From Amoeboaphelidium protococcarum (lineage: Eukaryota > Aphelidiomycota > Aphelidea), in NCBI GenBank assembly GCA_023515745.1, contig JALECJ010000005.1, forward strand, positions 1,240,001-1,304,000: a stretch of DNA of 64,000 nt. The letters are read 5' to 3'. The notes below the pieces were generated by a model, which made no database searches, was not told where the DNA came from, and was given only the letters and a program-made list of their open reading frames with translations. The position numbers and the translations under genes are program-made. Position 1 is the stretch's first letter. Every line of letters starts with the position of its first letter. Positions 24,843 to 40,647 of this stretch are shown piece after piece.

Positions 24843-25881
24843 CTGTTAGGAAGTGGGTCACTACTCAAGAGAGAAGTGGGGACACTTTAGGAACGACTGT
24901 TCCAATAGACTGACTAGTCTAGATAAGAAAAATGACTATTTCCATTATTATTATTACTCATAATATTCATATTTCAGATAGATGATAGACGGAAGAGAAG
25001 AGTGATAGACGATCATTCTTGACAGCAGTAAAACGCGTCTATCTTGATGATTTTGGCAACAGTCAGCTCATCTAACAAACAGTATCAATGAAGTGAAACA
25101 AAGAAATATTTATAGTATACGCCGTGTGGCTGATGCCTATCATTCAAGGATCATAAGTCAATATGATTGGCGTCTTGATGCTAGTGAAAGAAACTCAACT
25201 TTTCCCGCTTCGGTTCAGGGGCAGACGTGCTGGACATCACTTCCAATATATATAAAATCAATGATAATCAATGTTCGTAATTGATGATGATGTATTGCTG
25301 TGCCACTGATCCATTCAGTTATAAGTCATTCTACTTCATTGCTGTCATCACTTATAGGGAACCATTAAGATACATCTATCTCCCAAATACTGTTAGACGA
25401 GTGGAATGTGTCGAAGGTTGTTAGAGTTGAGTTCATCAAGGAGTGATCAAGGAGACGCGCCTCTTTCCCATGGAATCAATGAACATGAATTTAGTGAATA
25501 TTATGAGTGAATAAAATAGTAATGGAAGCTGTGTCTTCTCTCCGAGCTTGTATGCTCAGTGACCCACCTAACAAATACTGTCATTGAAAACTAAATGGTA
25601 AGTTATGGGGTTTTAAAAGAGGCTTTAGACGAATTAACCGCCTGCAAGCCGCGAAAGTAATTCACCGACGAATTAACCGCCTGCAAATTATTAGTGCTCA
25701 ATTTTTGGAAAGATATATCGATTAAGCGCCATTGAGCTTTCAATGAGAAAGAAAAGTAAAAAATCGCCTCACCAGATGTCGATGTTTTCAGTGATGACCT
25801 GTTCGGTTAAGGCGATATTCACTGCTGAGCTGTTCGGTTATAATTAACGGAAGTTGTATATAGAGAAGCTGTATTTAGCAC
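24843..25881. other. Repeat-island intergenic sequence
   Basis: No gene recognised in about 1 kb. It contains a 20-base direct repeat at 25628-25647 and 25667-25686, and related words (CTGTTCGGTTA) at about 25799 and 25831, suggesting remnants of older repeats. Confidence 0.4.
25628..25686. repeat. 20-bp direct repeat, 39-bp period
   Basis: GACGAATTAACCGCCTGCAA occurs exactly at 25628-25647 and again at 25667-25686. No longer array is visible. Confidence 0.8.
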
Positions 25882-26640
25882 CAGTGGCGTATCTAGCGGT
25901 ACGCAAGGGTACGCGCAGCGTACCCAATATTTTAAGATTTCTGTTCAATGTGCGTACCAATGTTGAGATGAGAGAAATTTTAGAATTCAAACATATATTT
26001 CCATCGTAACTCATCATTTTTTTCGCTATCCATGTAATCTTCTGTCTGACTTCGCTAGAAAAGCATATTTAGCAGCGTCTGTGTCTATCATTTTCAAAAG
26101 GTCGTTGTTCCCGACCATGAGATTATTCAATCTGTCTCCAGTCTGAGTCTTTCTTAATTTATTATTCACCTGATTCAACGCGTTAAATGATCGCTCGCAC
26201 TACGCAGAGTTTATTGTAATGACTGCCACCTCACTAAGCAGTTTAATCAAAGTCGGATAAGACGATTCACAAATGATATTATGCTTGATTAGTTAACTTA
26301 AGAGTAGAACTTCATTGCACTCCAGAGTTATCTGAGCAACATCGACAATGGCCTCCATCTTATCATATTCATTTATCAAATTGCACTTAACTCAGACCAA
26401 ACTAATCCAACATAATCTCAAATTCAATACTCAAGTCTGAATCGAACATCACTAATTTTTGGATCTCTCAAAAAGCTTTCAGAACCTATGACGCGAATCT
26501 TTACTGCTAATGATCAAGTACAGCCTCGTACACAGGAATATAGAACTTAGACTAAAAATTACCTGAAACATACTCTTCATATACAGGAATCGCTCTCGCC
26601 GCCAACTATACGTAACCTGTCAGATAAATGATCAAACATC
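25882..26640 (-). mobile_element. hAT-superfamily DNA transposon remnant
   Basis: The plus-strand end at 25882 reads CAGTGGCGTATCTAG, typical of hAT terminal inverted repeats. Minus-strand sequence just inside (about 26290 down to 26020) encodes a hAT C-terminal dimerisation block: L-L-S-E-V-A-V-I-T-I-N-S-A followed by C-E-R-S-F-N-A-L and N-K-L-R. Further upstream the frame is broken by TGA (near 26395), and no second terminal repeat was found, so only the 3' part of a decayed element remains. The upper boundary is approximate. Confidence 0.7.
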
Positions 26641-27099
26641 CACATGGAGCTGCTGCGCCTCATGCCGCAATATTCCCACGCTAAAGTTAGAAGTGAAACG
26701 GACTCAGATAAGGTCAAGCATGAGAATCTTTTCATGATAAGAAATACAGTAATTTATATCATCAATTCTACTTATCATTACTTAACACAACCAAAGATAA
26801 ATTTATGCTTTGTAAGATATCAACGAAATGAGTAAAACATAAGAAGTCTTGTGACACTAGTGTATTTAAGTGCAAGTAGTAAAGAGGCATAGTTCAAATT
26901 GATTCAAGGTCAATCGTTACTCTTCTAATCACCTCTCCAGTGTAACAAGCGTGACCACTTTCGTGTTACATCTCAAACCCCGCTAACCTTAACCGTCGTC
27001 TCGGATAAGGAGAAATTTGCTGCGCCACTTTGTTCCTTGATGTATGATCAGTAGAGCTCAGCCACACGGCAAATATACTAGTCAATAGTAATCTCTAAA
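26641..27099. other. Intergenic, upstream of the disrupted family gene
   Basis: Nothing recognised. Presumed 5' flank of the gene starting at 27100. Confidence 0.35.
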
Positions 27100-28281
27100 A
27101 TGACTAAACGTAAAGTTGACAACGTTGCTGAATATCAACGCGCTTGGGCTTGTAGTACGTATTACGATTTATTAAAGAAGGTACTGTCGGAAATGGATTA
27201 AGTTTAAGTTGAAGCAATATAATGGAGCAAGTAGTTGATGGTTGAGTTTCATAGAGTTATTACAAAGTTGCCTGATTACGTCATCTAGAATGTTGCAACG
27301 AATACTAAGAGAAGATTAAAAACTAGATGTACAGTTGATTCGTCTTGTTGTTGCGTACAAATTGCAGATATTATTTAACATGGATCTGGACTGTTTACCA
27401 ATTATCTGAGGGATGTGTGCGGTAAATTGGATATGCTACAAAAGTTGAATCAATGGACATCGTTTGAACCCCTTTTAGTAAATGGTATACCGTTTGTCTC
27501 TGGCTGTTCTCAACGTCTGCATCCTACCTGTGATGTCAAATTCCGCTTTTATATCTCTGGTTCCATTGTAGGTGTAGAGAGTTTCGATACGGATCAATGT
27601 TTCGTTTTGTCAATACCGAAGAAGACTGGCATTATGGAGAAGGAAAAAGTGGTGGATGTCAGCTAAATTAAAGCTTCGAGCTGTATTGGACCTATAAGTA
27701 TCAAAATAAATGAGCACTTTCTAGAAAGTCTGCCATGCATATACCACGCTCAAAAGCTTATTGCTGATGAAAGTGGAAACTAGATTTTTAATGCAGAAAG
27801 TTTTCATGTTTATTAGCGGAATAAGGGCTCCGGCAGGAAAAGTTATGCTCATGCTAGATGCCTCTCATGCACTGCTGTCTCCTTTAAGAATTCTGGTCCA
27901 TCAAGGTACGTGGAAAGAGATTTGCAGAAGGTTATTGCAGGCTAGTGTGAAATAATTGGTTGTACTGAGAGATCTGCAATTGGAAGTATTACCTGTCATG
28001 CTCATTTGCGCTCGACCTTCAGTTCTCGTAATAAAGTTGGCACAGTATAGTCTGCTGCAATGGACCAAGAGGAGAGGTAGCTAATGGGGTTTTAAGGTCC
28101 TTCTCGTGACATTTTACGAAGGCTTTTGCCTGCTTTGTCCTAGTTTGCTGGTGGTCAATTCAATGCTTTACAATGTGCAAATTTTAAAATTGAATTGACC
28201 CTGCCTTTTGTAAAATGGGGCTCAGTAGATCTGCTGGTACCTTCTCCGCTCGGTGTTCTATGTCTTGAAATAGATCAATCA

Positions 28282-28498
28282 TGTTGGATTCTAAGAGAAA
28301 GATGTAGTCGGTTAGACACTAAATGTATTTGAAGCTACCGAAAGAAGATATAGATCACTAATCAATCTGGTCTTTATCATGACTTCGCCAAGCACTACAC
28401 GTGCAACTGTCCAATGAGCTCTCTCATGGAGTGGCGCGTCAGACCACGTTGTTCTGTCCAATCAGGATCAGCCACCAACAAGATTGTCGATTCCAACA
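28282..28498 (-). repeat. 3' LTR of copia element
   Basis: 217 bp, lower-coordinate LTR (3' in element orientation). I saw no difference from the other LTR on visual comparison. Confidence 0.95.
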
Positions 28499-28530
28499 CT
28501 CCCGCCCAATGCAGTTGGTGCTGGTAGCGA

Positions 28531-31500
28531 TCACTCTTCCAGTTCGTCAGGCAAGAACAATCCTAGTCCTTTTCTAAGTTAGACAAATCTGTCTCTTGCC
28601 AGTGGTTTGGTGAAGATATCTGCCAACTGATCATTTGTATTACAGTATTCCAACTTGACAACACCATCTTCAACCAATTGACGAACTTTATGGTACTTCA
28701 GTTCAATATGCTTCGTCTTCTAACCAATCTGTGGATTCTTGCTTAGACTAATGCAGGCCTGATTGTCTTCTTTGATTATCATTGGATTCTTGGCCGGATG
28801 CACATTAACACCATCAACAGCTTATTGATTTGCTTTGACTTCGGATGGAGTATCAATCACACTTCCAAGGCCAATCTCATTCAGGAGCTCCTTGAGCCAC
28901 TCTAGTTCACCACAGGTATAGAACGCAGCATAATACTCTGCTTCCGCTGTGCTTTGTGCAACTTTAGTTTAGAGTTTTGACTTCCAGGTAACAGCTCCAT
29001 TAGCAGATTTGACCAGCATCCCAGTGACGGAACGCCTCGAATCCAAATCAGCTGCAAAGTCAGCATCAGCATACCCCACAGGCTTTAGACTTTCATTTCC
29101 ATTGTAGACCAGCATCATGTCTCTAGTACCAGCCAGGTATCTGAGCAGACGTTTGGCTACACTTAGATGCACCTCAGTAGGATTCTCGAGAGCTCTAGAC
29201 AGATAGCTAACAGTGTAAGCGATGTCAGGACGTGTTCCGACCATAAGGTACATTACACTGCCAACAAGACTTCTGTAAAGCTCCTTCTTCAGAGGACTTG
29301 ACGAAATGCTCCCGCCCTTTTGCAACATCGGGGTCGAGACACCTTTAGCTTTGTCCATATCAAATCTTTGTAGAATCTTGTCACAGTAGGCTTTCTAACT
29401 CAACTTAATAAGTTTCTTGTCATCATCGCGTTCAATCTTGATTCCAACCATGTAGTCGACTTTTCCCAGATCCTTCATGTCAAATCGCTCCATCATTTGC
29501 TTTTTGACTTGTTTGATGGCATCTTTATCTTGACATATCAGGAGGATATCATCGACATACAGTACAATCAGGAACAACTTACCATCATCAGTGTACTTGA
29601 AATACAGACATGGATCAGCTTAAGAGCGTTTGAACCCAATCTTGCGTATATACTTGTCGACAGTTGTATTCCAGCAGCGCGGAGCCTACTTAAGACCATA
29701 CAGACTTCTCAAGAGACGCACAAACTTCCCTTCCAACTCAGTTCCCTCAGGACCTTGCATGTAGATCTCGTCCTCGAGTTCGCCATTTAGGAACGCGGTT
29801 GAGAAGTCCATTTACCAGATGTACATCCCGTAATACACCGCAAGAGCAAGAACCAGTCTGATTGTCGTGAATTTAGCAACTGGAGCAAATGTTTCAGTGT
29901 AATCGATTCCAGCCTTTTACTTGAATCCTTTTATCACGAGCCTTGCCTTATAACGGTCAATGGTACCATCTGACTTTGACTTGACCTTGAACAGCCACTT
30001 ACATGGTAGCGCCGTCTTGCCAGGAGGGAGTTGATCAACCACGACCCACGTGCAGTTCTTAATCAGACTATTGAATTCGTCCAAAAATGCTTTTCTCCAC
30101 TTAGGCCAGGCGAGCAATCCCATCGCATCTTGCAGCGATTTCGGCACAGCCTCATCAGTAGCTAAATTAGTCGGAGAAACCATTAAGCATTTGAACTCAG
30201 GCATGGCCAACAGCGCTCTTATATCAGGACGTGCTCCATCAGGAATAGGCCATTCATCATCTTCAGATTCAGTTTGAGCTACACCCAGAGAGTCAGCAGT
30301 TACATCACCACTCGTGTCATTTGGTACACTTTCTCCCGCCAGTTCCAGAGAATCTTGACTGTGAGAGGAATCCTGTACAACACCTGTTGAATCAAAATCT
30401 TGACTTTTACGCACGGATGAATCCTCGACAGGATGAGCTGATTCTGGACGCTAGTCATCAGAATTTGGTATGCTCTACATCGATCCGTCAACCTGGGCAG
30501 GCTCAGTCACCGAAATTTGACCACCATCTGCATTACCGTCGTAATCAGATTAAGCACTAACTCCAGACGGCAGTTCAGTCGCTTAGGTTGGTGTATAGTC
30601 AACATCAAGATTAGTTAGTACAGATTCCATCACATCAAACTACTCAGGAGGAACTTCATCAGGAGAATTAGTACACTTCACAGGCTGATTCTCGAAGAAC
30701 TCTACTTCACCAAATGGCACTAGTACAGGATTAGACTTTGAATCAGTTAAGATCCAGTAGCCTTCAGTATCATAGCCAACGAAATAGCCTTCTTGTGTAG
30801 ATTTGCCAAATTTAAATTTAGACTACGGGGCGGACTTGCTAGCATCATAGAATTAAACGCGACAGCCGAACACTTTAAATTTGTGCACAGCCGGAGGTGA
30901 ACCAAAGTATATCTAGTACGGAGTAACCTTTGATCTACCGGCCTAATTATTGCTTTTAGTTAAGGAACAATTCACCAAGTGCACAGCAGCACGCAAAGCA
31001 TTTCCCCACTGATTATTGGAGAGACCACTATCAATGAGCAAAGCACGAGTCTTAACAATGACAGTGCGATTTTTACGCTCGGCCTTGCCATTCAGTTGAG
31101 GTGTGTAAGCAGGTACAGCTCGGAAACGGATACCTTGGGACGACGCCCAATCCATAAATCGATTATTGAGGAATTCACCACCACGATCGCACTTAATATC
31201 GAACAATTCAGCACGAGCTTGGCATTCCTTCATCATTCGTGGATACATTCGTTAAGAGAACACCTCATAGACTTGGTCTTTGGTTTGCAGTAACTCTGCC
31301 CAAGTGTAACCAGAAAAATCATCAGACACAATCAATGCGTACTTGCAATTACCAGGAGTTTGAACTTAAATTGGTCCGATTAGATCCATATGCAGCAACT
31401 ACAGAACTCTTGTGGACTTAAATGACTGGTTAGACTTGAAAGATTGACGCGTTTTCTTAGCCATAATGCATACCTCACACGTTGTAGTTGCACAACTGGA

Positions 31501-32100
31501 GACACTTGTATCGACATCCGGGAAATAGCCATCTTTAATCATTTGCTTGAGCATTGAGAAGTTTGGATGTCCCAGACGTCTGTGCAGCAAAAGCAGTTGT
31601 TGTTCCGGAGTCATGGCATCATGAGTGGCCAGACATATCAAATCGCTTTACTACTATTCATGATCGGTAGTTATGACGTCAAGATTGAGCTAGTATAGAC
31701 CATTAGACATTTTCCGACCAGACATTAACACATCATGATCCAGTCTCACGCAAACTTTACCATCCTTATATGACGTTTCAAACCCATACTTGTCCAGTTT
31801 ACTGACGGGGAATAGGTTGAAACCAACATCAGGAGAATAGTAGACATCTTTTACCTTGACGCGTGTTCTCACACCAAGATCATTAATGCAGTCAATTACC
31901 ATTGATCCTTTACCAGTAATCTTTAATTGCTGAGTAGAATCAGCTGTTGTACAGCGAGAATCAAGAGAATGGTACTTAAAGAGCCAATCACGATGACAAG
32001 TGATGAAATCAGTACAGCCACTGTCTGAAATCCAGTGATCTTTACAACTTAACCCAAAATTTATATTGCCACATTGCAAGATCACTCGTTCAGTCGTATT
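28531..32100 (-). CDS. pol: copia pol polyprotein (protease, integrase, RT, RNase H)
   Basis: 1,189 codons in the same frame as gag, separated from it by a single TGA (32101-32103). Domains in order: aspartic protease (W-I-S-D-S-G-C-T-D-F); GAG-pre-integrase zinc domain (L-L-H-R-R-L-G-H-P and C-E-V-C); integrase core (D-L-I-G-P-I, S-D-D-F-S-G-Y, R-G-G-E-F, Y-T-P-Q-L-N-G-K-A-E-R); linker; reverse transcriptase (W-L-F-K-V-K, Q-M-D-F-S-T-A-F-L-N-G, Y-G-L-K-Q-A-P-R-C-W, catalytic Y-V-D-D-I-L-L); and RNase H (G-Y-A-D-A-D-F-A, S-T-A-E-A-E-Y, K-H-I-E-L-K-Y-H). Stop TGA at 28531-28533. No disabling mutation was seen. Confidence 0.95.
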
Positions 32101-33207
32101 TCATTCATCTGAGCCTTCACTATCAATACCATCTTTAGACTTGCCTTGGTCCTTGGACTTACTGTAAGACTTATTCTTATTATTGGCTCTGTTGTAACCA
32201 GAGGACTTCTTGAACGACTTGCCACCCTAACGTCTTGCTTTCTTCTTCTTCTTCTCCTGTGGACATTCATTTCTCCAATGATCAGGAGATCCGCAAGTAA
32301 AGCAGCCATCGTCAGCATCATCGGACTCAGTCACCTTACGAGCACGCTTCTTGAACGTAGCGGCAGCGGTAACAACAGGCTAGGTGCTTTTCTTTCGCAG
32401 GCGTGACATTTGATCGAAAGAAGACAGTTTCTGTTTCATCTGGTCCATTGTGATGTTCAAAAAGAGTTAACCATCAGTTATGCTGTTCTTCAGACTCTCC
32501 AGCTTAGAGTTGGACTCAGGAATTTTGGAGGCAAACTTCAGAATCTTATCTTGATCACTAGTATCAGTGCCGCAGATTTTCAATTCCTCATACAGCATCA
32601 ACAAATTCAAGAATAGGGGCATCAGATCCTGGCCTTCCTTGATCTCCATAGCCTCAATCTCAGCATTGACTACGGATCTTGCCATGGGAGCATTCTGACG
32701 GAAATTGGACTTTACCAGTTCCATCGCATCGTATGCAGTAATTGCACTAGTGAGCAGATATTGCAGATCGTAACTCACACTGTCACGTACAATACCAAGA
32801 GCCTTCGCATTGCGTTCATGAAGTTGTTTTAGCAGCTAGTACACATGCTTGCGGGCATCAATTTACTTCTTCGTTTGCATGCCAACAACAACTCCACCAG
32901 CAGTGGTGTTAGATGCACTACCATCAGACGCGTCAGCAACACTACTTGCAGGTGCGTTAGCAACACTGCCACCAGACGCGTTAGTCGCAGCCGCCAGCTC
33001 AACTTCGGCAAGTTTCAGCTCTTCTAACAAAAGCGTAGCCTGCGTTTGTTGTTTCAGCCTGGCAGAGATTTTACTTGAAACAACATGGGAGCACTCTTCG
33101 GCTTGCAGAGTGTTTTAGACGTAGACCAACCAGCGGCCATAGTTGGGACCGCGAAAGATCACCTTGTTGGAGGCAGGTTTCGCGATGTTTGCATTCGGAT
33201 TATTCAT
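32101..33207 (-). CDS. gag: copia gag nucleocapsid protein
   Basis: 368 aa plus TGA. The ATG at 33205-33207 lies only 18 bases inside the 5' LTR. An Ala-rich linker follows the N-terminal region, then the UBN2-like gag core (D-L-Q-Y-L-L-T-S-A ... E-L-V-K-S-N-F-R). The zinc knuckle C-F-T-C-G-S-P-D-H-W-R-N-E-C (CX2CX4HX4C) sits in a Lys-rich C-terminal region. Translation of pol must pass the in-frame TGA or use another route. Confidence 0.92.
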
Positions 33208-33225
33208 CTTTTCTAAAGCTTCAAA

Positions 33226-33442
33226 TGTTGGATTCTAAGAGAAAGATGTAGTCGGTTAGACACTAAATGTATTTGAAGCTACCGAAAGAAGATATAGATC
33301 ACTAATCAATCTGGTCTTTATCATGACTTCGCCAAGCACTACACGTGCAACTGTCCAATGAGCTCTCTCATGGAGTGGCGCGTCAGACCACGTTGTTCTG
33401 TCCAATCAGGATCAGCCACCAACAAGATTGTCGATTCCAACA
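33226..33442 (-). repeat. 5' LTR of copia element
   Basis: 217 bp, upper-coordinate LTR (5' in element orientation), matching the LTR at 28282-28498 over its full length by eye. The sequence just inside does not begin with the TGG usual for a tRNA 3'-end primer site. Confidence 0.95.
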
Positions 33443-34065
33443 AATCATACCATAATAATTCTGCGTTCTATCTCTCTGAAGAAAGATACAGAAATGTCAG
33501 AAGGTACGATCCACATGTTGAAGTTGCCCGGATGTTAGCTATTTCTGCGGCATTACGCGAGCATTGTGGACTCAAATCTGCTTGGCTTAGAGTCGGTTAT
33601 GGGCGTAGTGTGTCTGACTAATTTTTAAGTTTCATTGGCAGCCATATTGATACGGTGCTTGCTGACTTTAGCATTTAGCTTTAAAAAGAGGATAACACAA
33701 TTTTGGTGTCAACGATATCTGCCAATCCGTTGACATAAAGTTGCTTGAAGAACTTTTATCGGCCTGCTGATATTAGCACATACATTGATGCAGTGAATGC
33801 TAAAGCATATAGTAAATGAACTTTGCTATTCCACTTATTGGCATTTTATAACAGTGCTGATAACGTTTTAGAAAAGGAAAATTTCTGTTGAATGATGTCA
33901 ATATTACCTGATCAACACAAGATCACTATCCATTCAATATAGCTATTTGCTGTGTCTTTCAGCCCGCTTGGTCTCTTTGATATATGTTTTGATCGTAATC
34001 ACGTCCTTCTTACACCCTCAAAATCTCTTCTCAATCAAGAAAAAACGAATCAAACACTATTGCAG

Positions 34066-34853
34066 ATGGAAAATAAACCACCTCCACCTACGCGACAGTT
34101 CAAGCCGAAAAAGGTGCAGAGAAAAGCAAAGTAAGGATATGCATGACTGTATTGAAACATAATCTTATCGACCTACTTACGTGTAGAGAGGACTAAATTA
34201 ATGTGGAAGAGGACAAGAAACCTGCGCGGTAGCCGAGAGTGAGAAATCAAGAAAATCGATAGAGGAGTCGAGCGGCTGCAGAGAACTAGCAATAACAACA
34301 AGTATCTGGAATATTCGCGCAAGGTATCAGTGGTACGGGATTCAAAAGGTCATCTGCTTCTGCTGCATCAAGGACCACATCTTCTCGCGTGGTGCTTAAA
34401 GATTCTTCTGCCTCCAACTAATAATTATCCTCTACCACCTCACGAAATGGTAGCAAGTTATCAAATAAAGGGTACGATAATGACGATGATAGTGACTGTG
34501 ATTATTAGCATTCTGATACTGAAGTATTATGTGTGGAGAATATGCACATTACGTCTCAATCAGACAATTTTTCGTTGCAAGACTACTTTAGTGGACGAGC
34601 ATCATCTAGTGAAGAGTCTTTGCTATTCTTGAAGTTTCCTCCTGAAATTGAGTTGGATGGTAAATTGGGTGAATTAGTGGTGTATGAAGACGGCTCAATG
34701 GAGGTATTCGACGCGTCTAATAAAGCTGTAATGACTGCAGATCAAGGCTCCAATTGTTTATATGCCCAGGAATTTGCACAATTTGATGGATAGACACTAA
34801 CATCGTACGGTCCACTTCACCACAAATTGGTTTTTATCAAGTAATTGGAATGA
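34066..34853 (+). CDS. POLR3D: RNA polymerase III subunit RPC4 (Rpc53)
   Basis: Two exons, 34066-34130 and 34187-34853 (243 aa); 56-nt intron GTAAGG...GTGTAG, phase 2. Subunit of the Pol III TFIIF-like RPC4/RPC5 dimer used in termination and reinitiation. N-terminal F-K-P-K-K-V-Q-R-K-A-K is the short basic motif typical of RPC4; the middle is acidic/Ser-rich. The C-terminal domain has L-F-L-K-F-P-P-E-I, then G-K-L-G-E-L-V-V-Y-E-D-G-S-M and H-H-K-L-V-F-I. An in-frame ATG at 33952 would add 38 residues, but the shorter start before P-P-P-P-T-R is preferred. Confidence 0.85.
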
Positions 34854-35309
34854 ATTTATTATTAATAGAGCTTATAATCATGACAATTGCTTACATATTT
34901 ATTTAATTATGAATGGCATTGCTTTACTATAAAAGTGTTTAGGTGATTTTTACTGAGTTGTATTTATTATCACATACACGTGTAACGACTTATACCTTAA
35001 TGTTATATCGCGTTTCACAGCAACAATGAAAGGTGGGCGTTCAAAGAGCTCTCTTAACGAATACATCCGTCGGACCATACTCATTCTAACGCTTAGTCTC
35101 CACAGCGTGTTTCTGTTTCTGCTCGCTTCCGTCGTTTCTATTCGTTCCGTCTGACCGTTTCTCTCGCGGACTGTCTGACTTCCGTTCATCCATACTTTCT
35201 CTCTGTCTGTGCGAGAAGAAGCCTGTAATAACAACAACACTGTTGTACTTAATTAAGCTTACATTACTCAAATCAACTCTACAGTAATAGTAAGAACTTT
35301 GAGAGAAAT
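34854..35309. other. Intergenic between RPC4 and clathrin heavy chain
   Basis: No gene seen. Contains a C/T-rich patch (about 35125-35210), probably part of the clathrin gene promoter or 5' UTR. Confidence 0.4.
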
Positions 35310-40430
<5,121 letters not shown>

Positions 40431-40647
40431 AATTTATCTATGTGCGAATGAGTATGAGTGTGTACGTGAGTCTAAGAGTGTGTTGAGAATGAACTATACG
40501 TGAGACGAATGAATTATTTTTTAGTATCCACATTTCTTGATTATTTCACTTTTACCATAATGCTGCTATTTTAATAGAGCTTGGTAGATCAATCCTCTTC
40601 CTGACATTCTTTATCTTGGTCGCGCTTTCATCTAAAAGTGTCAGAAC

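Larger units (their letters stand above)
28282..33442 (-). mobile_element. Complete Ty1/copia LTR retrotransposon
   Basis: 5,161 bp, coding on the minus strand, bounded by 217-bp LTRs (TGTTGG...CCAACA) that appear identical base for base and by a 5-bp target duplication AATCA (28277-28281 and 33443-33447). Order gag - protease - integrase - reverse transcriptase - RNase H defines the copia group. A purine-rich tract (GGGCGGGAG, minus strand) lies directly before the 3' LTR at 28282. Both genes use TAA/TAG as Gln, so the element is adapted to the host code. Identical LTRs and intact frames indicate a very recent, possibly active copy. Confidence 0.96.
27100..33819 (+). pseudogene. Copy 2 of M-T-K-R-K-V-D family, split by a copia insertion; possible PD-(D/E)XK nuclease
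   Basis: The frame is open from ATG 27100 to the insertion point at 28281 (394 codons). After skipping the element and one copy of the AATCA duplication it continues from 33448 to TGA 33817-33819 (124 codons), so 517 aa before insertion. The middle part is rich in Cys/His (C-L-S-C, C-E-I-I-G-C, C-H-A-H). Around the insertion site, V-D-L-L-V-P ... L-C-L-E-I-D-Q-S followed by Y-D-P-H-V-E-V-A-R-M and W-L-R-V resembles a PD-(D/E)XK-like nuclease fold I know from large DNA viruses and mobile elements (inference from pattern). The interruption disrupts expression of the intact protein. Related to the copy at 23525. Confidence 0.65.

Noticed and set aside
25628-25686. CRISPR-like array
   Set aside because: Only two repeat units in a eukaryotic intergenic region; no array or associated genes.
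30979-31293. Plus-strand frames within the copia element
   Set aside because: They are antisense to the integrase region and show no similarity to known proteins.
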